Shown here piece after piece: positions 61,464 to 64,000 of a DNA stretch of 64,000 nucleotides; the first letter of the stretch is position 1; every line of letters starts with the position of its first letter. The notes beneath the pieces are model-generated. The model made no database searches. It saw nothing but the letters and a program-made list of their open reading frames with translations, and was not told where the DNA came from. Origin of the DNA: Desulfosudis oleivorans (GTDB lineage: Bacteria > Desulfobacterota > Desulfobacteria > Desulfobacterales > SURF-7); NCBI GenBank assembly GCA_020723305.1, contig DYJC01000002.1, forward strand, positions 124,001-188,000, written 5' to 3'. A program made the position numbers and the translations under genes.

Positions 61464-63059
61464 ATGCGTTTTTTATTGGTGAATCCATTTTATCCTATGT
61501 CTGAAGGGCCTTCGCCTCCCCTGGGGTTGTCATTTCTTGGTGCAGCGCTGGAAAGAGCAGGAATCGAAGTCAAAGTTCTTGATTTGGTTGTTTTTCCATA
61601 TTCGAAAACCATACTCAGATCGGTTTTGAATGATTATCAACCTCATTTTGTCGGCTCTACTGCGGTTACGATGAGTTTTCATAACGCTATTCAGGTTATC
61701 CAGGATGTCAAGGAGATTGATCCGGCCATATTTACGGTTATGGGAGGCCCCCATGTTACTTTCTGTGCGGAAAAAACCATGGAATCCTTTCCTGAACTGG
61801 ACGTTATTGTATTGGGTGAAGGGGAGGATACCCTTGTTCAATTGGTAAGGGCTGCTGGTAACGGCAAGAAATGGGATTCCATAAATGGCATTGTTTATCG
61901 GAACGGATCAGGTTTGCAAAGAACGGCTGAAAAAAAAGCTTACCTTGAAGTTGATTCCCTTCCCATGCCGGCCAGACACCTGCTTCCCTTAGGAAGATAC
62001 CGGGCCTTGAATATGCCTATTAATATGACAACCAGTCGCGGCTGCCCTTTTAAATGCATATTCTGTGTCGGCAGAAAAATGGTTGGAGCAAAGGTTCGTT
62101 ACCGCAATGCCAAATTGGTTGTAGATGAAATGGAGAATCTCATCAAGCTTGGTTTTTCTCAGATTAATCTCGCCGACGATCTGTTTACCGCCAATGAAAA
62201 ACATTGTATCGATATATGTAATGAGATTGTAAAGAGAAATTTGAAAGTCAAATGGTCCTCTTTTGCGCGCGTGGATACTGTATCTCCTGAAGTGTTATCG
62301 AAAATGAAAGAAGCCGGATGCACGGCCATCAGCTTTGGCATTGAGACCGGGAATGAAGAAATTTTGAAAACTATTCAAAAGAGAATCACGACTTCACAGA
62401 TTAGGGATGCGGTGAAGATGTGTAACGATTCCGGAATTCAACCCTGCGGCTCGTTTATTCTGGGTTTGCCGGGTGAAACACCGGAAACGATTGAGGAAAC
62501 AGTTGCCTTTGGCGATTCATTAAAAAAGATGAATTTAGCCTATGGATTTCATATTCTTGCACCTTTTCCGGGAACCCGTGTACGGGAAGAGGCAGATCAA
62601 TATGGTCTGAAAATTCTAACAGATGATTGGTCCGAATACCACGCAAACCGGGCAGTTGCCGAAACCCCTTCCGTTAACAAGGAAATGCTGGATAACATTG
62701 CCAAAGAATGGGAAGAAAATATCGAAAAATGGTTAGGACATATTCAGGAGAGAATCAAGACCGGTGAAGCCTCTGAGGAGGAAGCCTTTCCCCTTGTGAA
62801 CCTTGAACGTACCATATTAATATATGATTTGATGATGCAGGATATCCTTTCCATTTATGGCTCCTGGGAACAGGAGAACTCAGCCTCTGTTTCAACGGAA
62901 GATGCGCTTCATATGATGATTCAGAGGATTCCGGAAGACTCCATTAAACATCCACGGGAGAAGATATTCGCAGAACTTCAGGTGCAAATGAGCAAAGAAA
63001 ATCTTCGGTTTCGAAATGATAATGGGAGAATATCGCTGGAGTGGAATGATTATCTGTAG
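61464..63059 (+). CDS. B12-binding-domain radical SAM protein
   Basis: 531 aa from ATG 61464 (GAAGAAG just upstream); TTG and GTG a few codons earlier are possible. N-terminal cobalamin-binding-like domain: MRFLLVNPFYPMSEG, FVGSTAVTMSFHNAIQVIQD, VMGGPHVTF, VIVLGEGEDTLVQL. Radical SAM cluster motif TSRGCPFKCIFCVGRK near residue 190, then FGIETGNEEILKTIQKRITTSQI. Long C-terminal region of about 110 residues is helical. The branch includes cofactor and lipid methylases; substrate unknown. Confidence 0.87.
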   Translation: MRFLLVNPFYPMSEGPSPPLGLSFLGAALERAGIEVKVLDLVVFPYSKTILRSVLNDYQPHFVGSTAVTMSFHNAIQVIQDVKEIDPAIFTVMGGPHVTFCAEKTMESFPELDVIVLGEGEDTLVQLVRAAGNGKKWDSINGIVYRNGSGLQRTAEKKAYLEVDSLPMPARHLLPLGRYRALNMPINMTTSRGCPFKCIFCVGRKMVGAKVRYRNAKLVVDEMENLIKLGFSQINLADDLFTANEKHCIDICNEIVKRNLKVKWSSFARVDTVSPEVLSKMKEAGCTAISFGIETGNEEILKTIQKRITTSQIRDAVKMCNDSGIQPCGSFILGLPGETPETIEETVAFGDSLKKMNLAYGFHILAPFPGTRVREEADQYGLKILTDDWSEYHANRAVAETPSVNKEMLDNIAKEWEENIEKWLGHIQERIKTGEASEEEAFPLVNLERTILIYDLMMQDILSIYGSWEQENSASVSTEDALHMMIQRIPEDSIKHPREKIFAELQVQMSKENLRFRNDNGRISLEWNDYL

Positions 63060-63077
63060 TTCCTGCCGAGCTGATTA

Positions 63078-63878
63078 TTATCCTTGCATCGTGAGGAAGT
63101 ACCAATCCACAATCGTGTCCCCAAAAAAAATGTAAGTGATGCTTCCAATTGAAAGGAAAGGACCAAAAGGGATTGCATACTTCATATTTTTTTTTCTGGC
63201 CAACATTAAAGGAAGACCGATGAGTGTTCCCAGTGCGGAAGCCATATAAATTGTAAAAAGAACACCTTGCCATCCGATCATCGCACCGATCATTGCAAGC
63301 AGCTTAATATCACCGCCACCCATTCCGTCTTTTTTCGTGATGGCTTTATATCCCCATGCAATCAGGAAAAGACTGCCGCCGCCGGTTATCAATCCCAGCA
63401 GTGCGTCTTTGAACGATAACTCCGGAAAAGCAAAGGAGGCGAGAAGACACACGGGAATACCAGGTAAAGTGATCCGGTTGGGTATAATTTTGTGGTCAAT
63501 ATCAATATAGGTAATGACAATAAGAGCCGATATAAAGGAGAAAATGATCAGGGCCTGGATGGATAATCCGTATTTCATAAAAGAGCTGAGGGCGCAGAGT
63601 CCGGTTATAATCTCTACGCATACATACCGGAATGATATCGAATTTTTGCAATTTCTGCAACGGCCAAGGAGAAAAATATAGCTCAGAATCGGAATGTTGT
63701 CATAAAATTTTATCGGTGTGTTGCAGACAGGGCAATGTGAGGATGGTTTGACAATCGATTGATATGCCGGAAGTCTGTAAATGCATACATTTAAAAAGCT
63801 GCCGATGCATGCGCCAAATATAAAAGCATAGATTTGTATAATCGAGTCCGGCATGTGTATGAATATTCTCCGATCCAT
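63078..63878 (-). CDS. pilD: Prepilin peptidase / N-methyltransferase (type IV, A24 family)
   Basis: 266 aa membrane protein with about eight helices. N-terminal signature FGACIGSFLNVCIYRLP, then the Zn-type Cys pairs HCPVCNTP and GRCRNCKNSIS, as in bifunctional PilD. Catalytic aspartates lie in TYIDIDHKIIPN and GMGGGDIKLLAMIG. It cleaves and methylates type IV pilin or pseudopilin precursors. The exact start is uncertain between two ATGs (63878 and 63854). No pilin gene is seen in the window. Confidence 0.94.
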   Translation of the reverse strand: MDRRIFIHMPDSIIQIYAFIFGACIGSFLNVCIYRLPAYQSIVKPSSHCPVCNTPIKFYDNIPILSYIFLLGRCRNCKNSISFRYVCVEIITGLCALSSFMKYGLSIQALIIFSFISALIVITYIDIDHKIIPNRITLPGIPVCLLASFAFPELSFKDALLGLITGGGSLFLIAWGYKAITKKDGMGGGDIKLLAMIGAMIGWQGVLFTIYMASALGTLIGLPLMLARKKNMKYAIPFGPFLSIGSITYIFFGDTIVDWYFLTMQG

Positions 63879-63895
63879 GTTATAAATTTATACTC

Positions 63896-63936
63896 CTCAA
63901 TGGGTTTATGGTGTATGAAAAGCGCAACCCATTGAG
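63896..63936. other. Inverted repeat upstream of the prepilin peptidase
   Basis: CTCAATGGGTT (63896-63906) and AACCCATTGAG (63926-63936), perfect 11-bp arms with a 19-nt loop; the left arm overlaps the region just upstream of pilD. Could be a protein-binding site or an RNA hairpin in the leader. Confidence 0.45.
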
Positions 63937-64000
63937 TCCGGGAATCATAGGTGTGTTGCAGAAAAAAAGCAAGGTTGATGTTGTAAATATTGAATTTGTT

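Noticed and set aside
1-64000. tRNA, rRNA, transposase, integrase or phage genes
   Set aside because: No cloverleaf-like segments or matching protein motifs were recognised. Short RNA genes with low sequence signal could still be missed by eye.

Overview
The window looks like chromosome from an anaerobic, probably sulfate-reducing deltaproteobacterium (Desulfobacterota, most likely Desulfobacterales). The taxonomic call is inferred from gene content: a C_GCAxxG_C_C family protein beside ArsM, several CxxxCxxC radical SAM proteins, a long-chain acyl-CoA ligase, an Mla lipid-transport operon, a PAS sensor with a C-terminal Cys4 tail, and a moderate G+C content. From 1 to about 48 kb almost every gene is on the minus strand; from 48 to 63 kb almost every gene is on the plus strand.

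Layout. 0-2.2 kb: TetR repressor with a FAD oxidoreductase. 2.3-4.5 kb: nitronate monooxygenase and a divergent metallo-beta-lactamase-fold lipoprotein. 4.5-9.3 kb: MarR-led operon with a TudS-like desulfidase, two intact alpha/beta hydrolases, a 47-aa membrane peptide and a CocE-type hydrolase that lost its catalytic core. 9.4-25.2 kb: cell-envelope block, with an exported nitroreductase/FMN-binding lipoprotein, DUF2339-DUF3999-permease, and alpha-2-macroglobulin lipoprotein with PbpC. 25.5-34 kb: sensing block, with binding protein plus MCP, a decayed binding protein plus frameshifted hybrid kinase, and a TrpX-like/PAS sensor. 34.2-36.6 kb: frameshifted SRPBCC gene, gene remnant, hydrolase and its TetR. 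36.8-39.4 kb: arsenic cassette (arsR, membrane methyltransferase, arsM, C_GCAxxG_C_C). 39.5-43.2 kb: DUF2156-rhomboid fusion and a B12-type radical SAM protein. 43.4-48.3 kb: trpL-trpEGDCF with a textbook attenuator (leader with three Trp codons in a row). 48.5-52.8 kb: mlaEFDCA, in which mlaF carries a degenerate GGDEF domain and mlaA carries an in-frame MITE. 52.8-63.9 kb: cinA, acyl-CoA ligase, amidohydrolase, family 2 glycosyltransferase, two radical SAM genes, coaE, prepilin peptidase.

Two repeat systems stand out. First, six near-identical promoter modules on the minus strand have a TTGACA-type -35, exactly 17 bp of unusually conserved spacer, and a TATAAT-like -10. They lie upstream of six separate minus-strand units, most of which encode envelope or membrane proteins. 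This suggests a common regulator or a mobile promoter. Second, four copies of a 122-143 bp palindromic element have 15-16 bp terminal inverted repeats, and each copy is flanked by its own perfect 4-bp target duplication: a MITE family. One copy inserted at the start of mlaA and, with its duplication, adds exactly 49 sense codons. Another sits between a shared promoter and its gene, a third lies against the ribosome-binding site of coaE, and two bracket a radical SAM gene.

Decayed genes are frequent in the left half: a CocE hydrolase, a livK-like gene, a hybrid kinase, an SRPBCC protein, a C_GCAxxG_C_C paralogue, a pbpC tail and a Big2-like fragment. No transposase, tRNA, rRNA or CRISPR array was seen.
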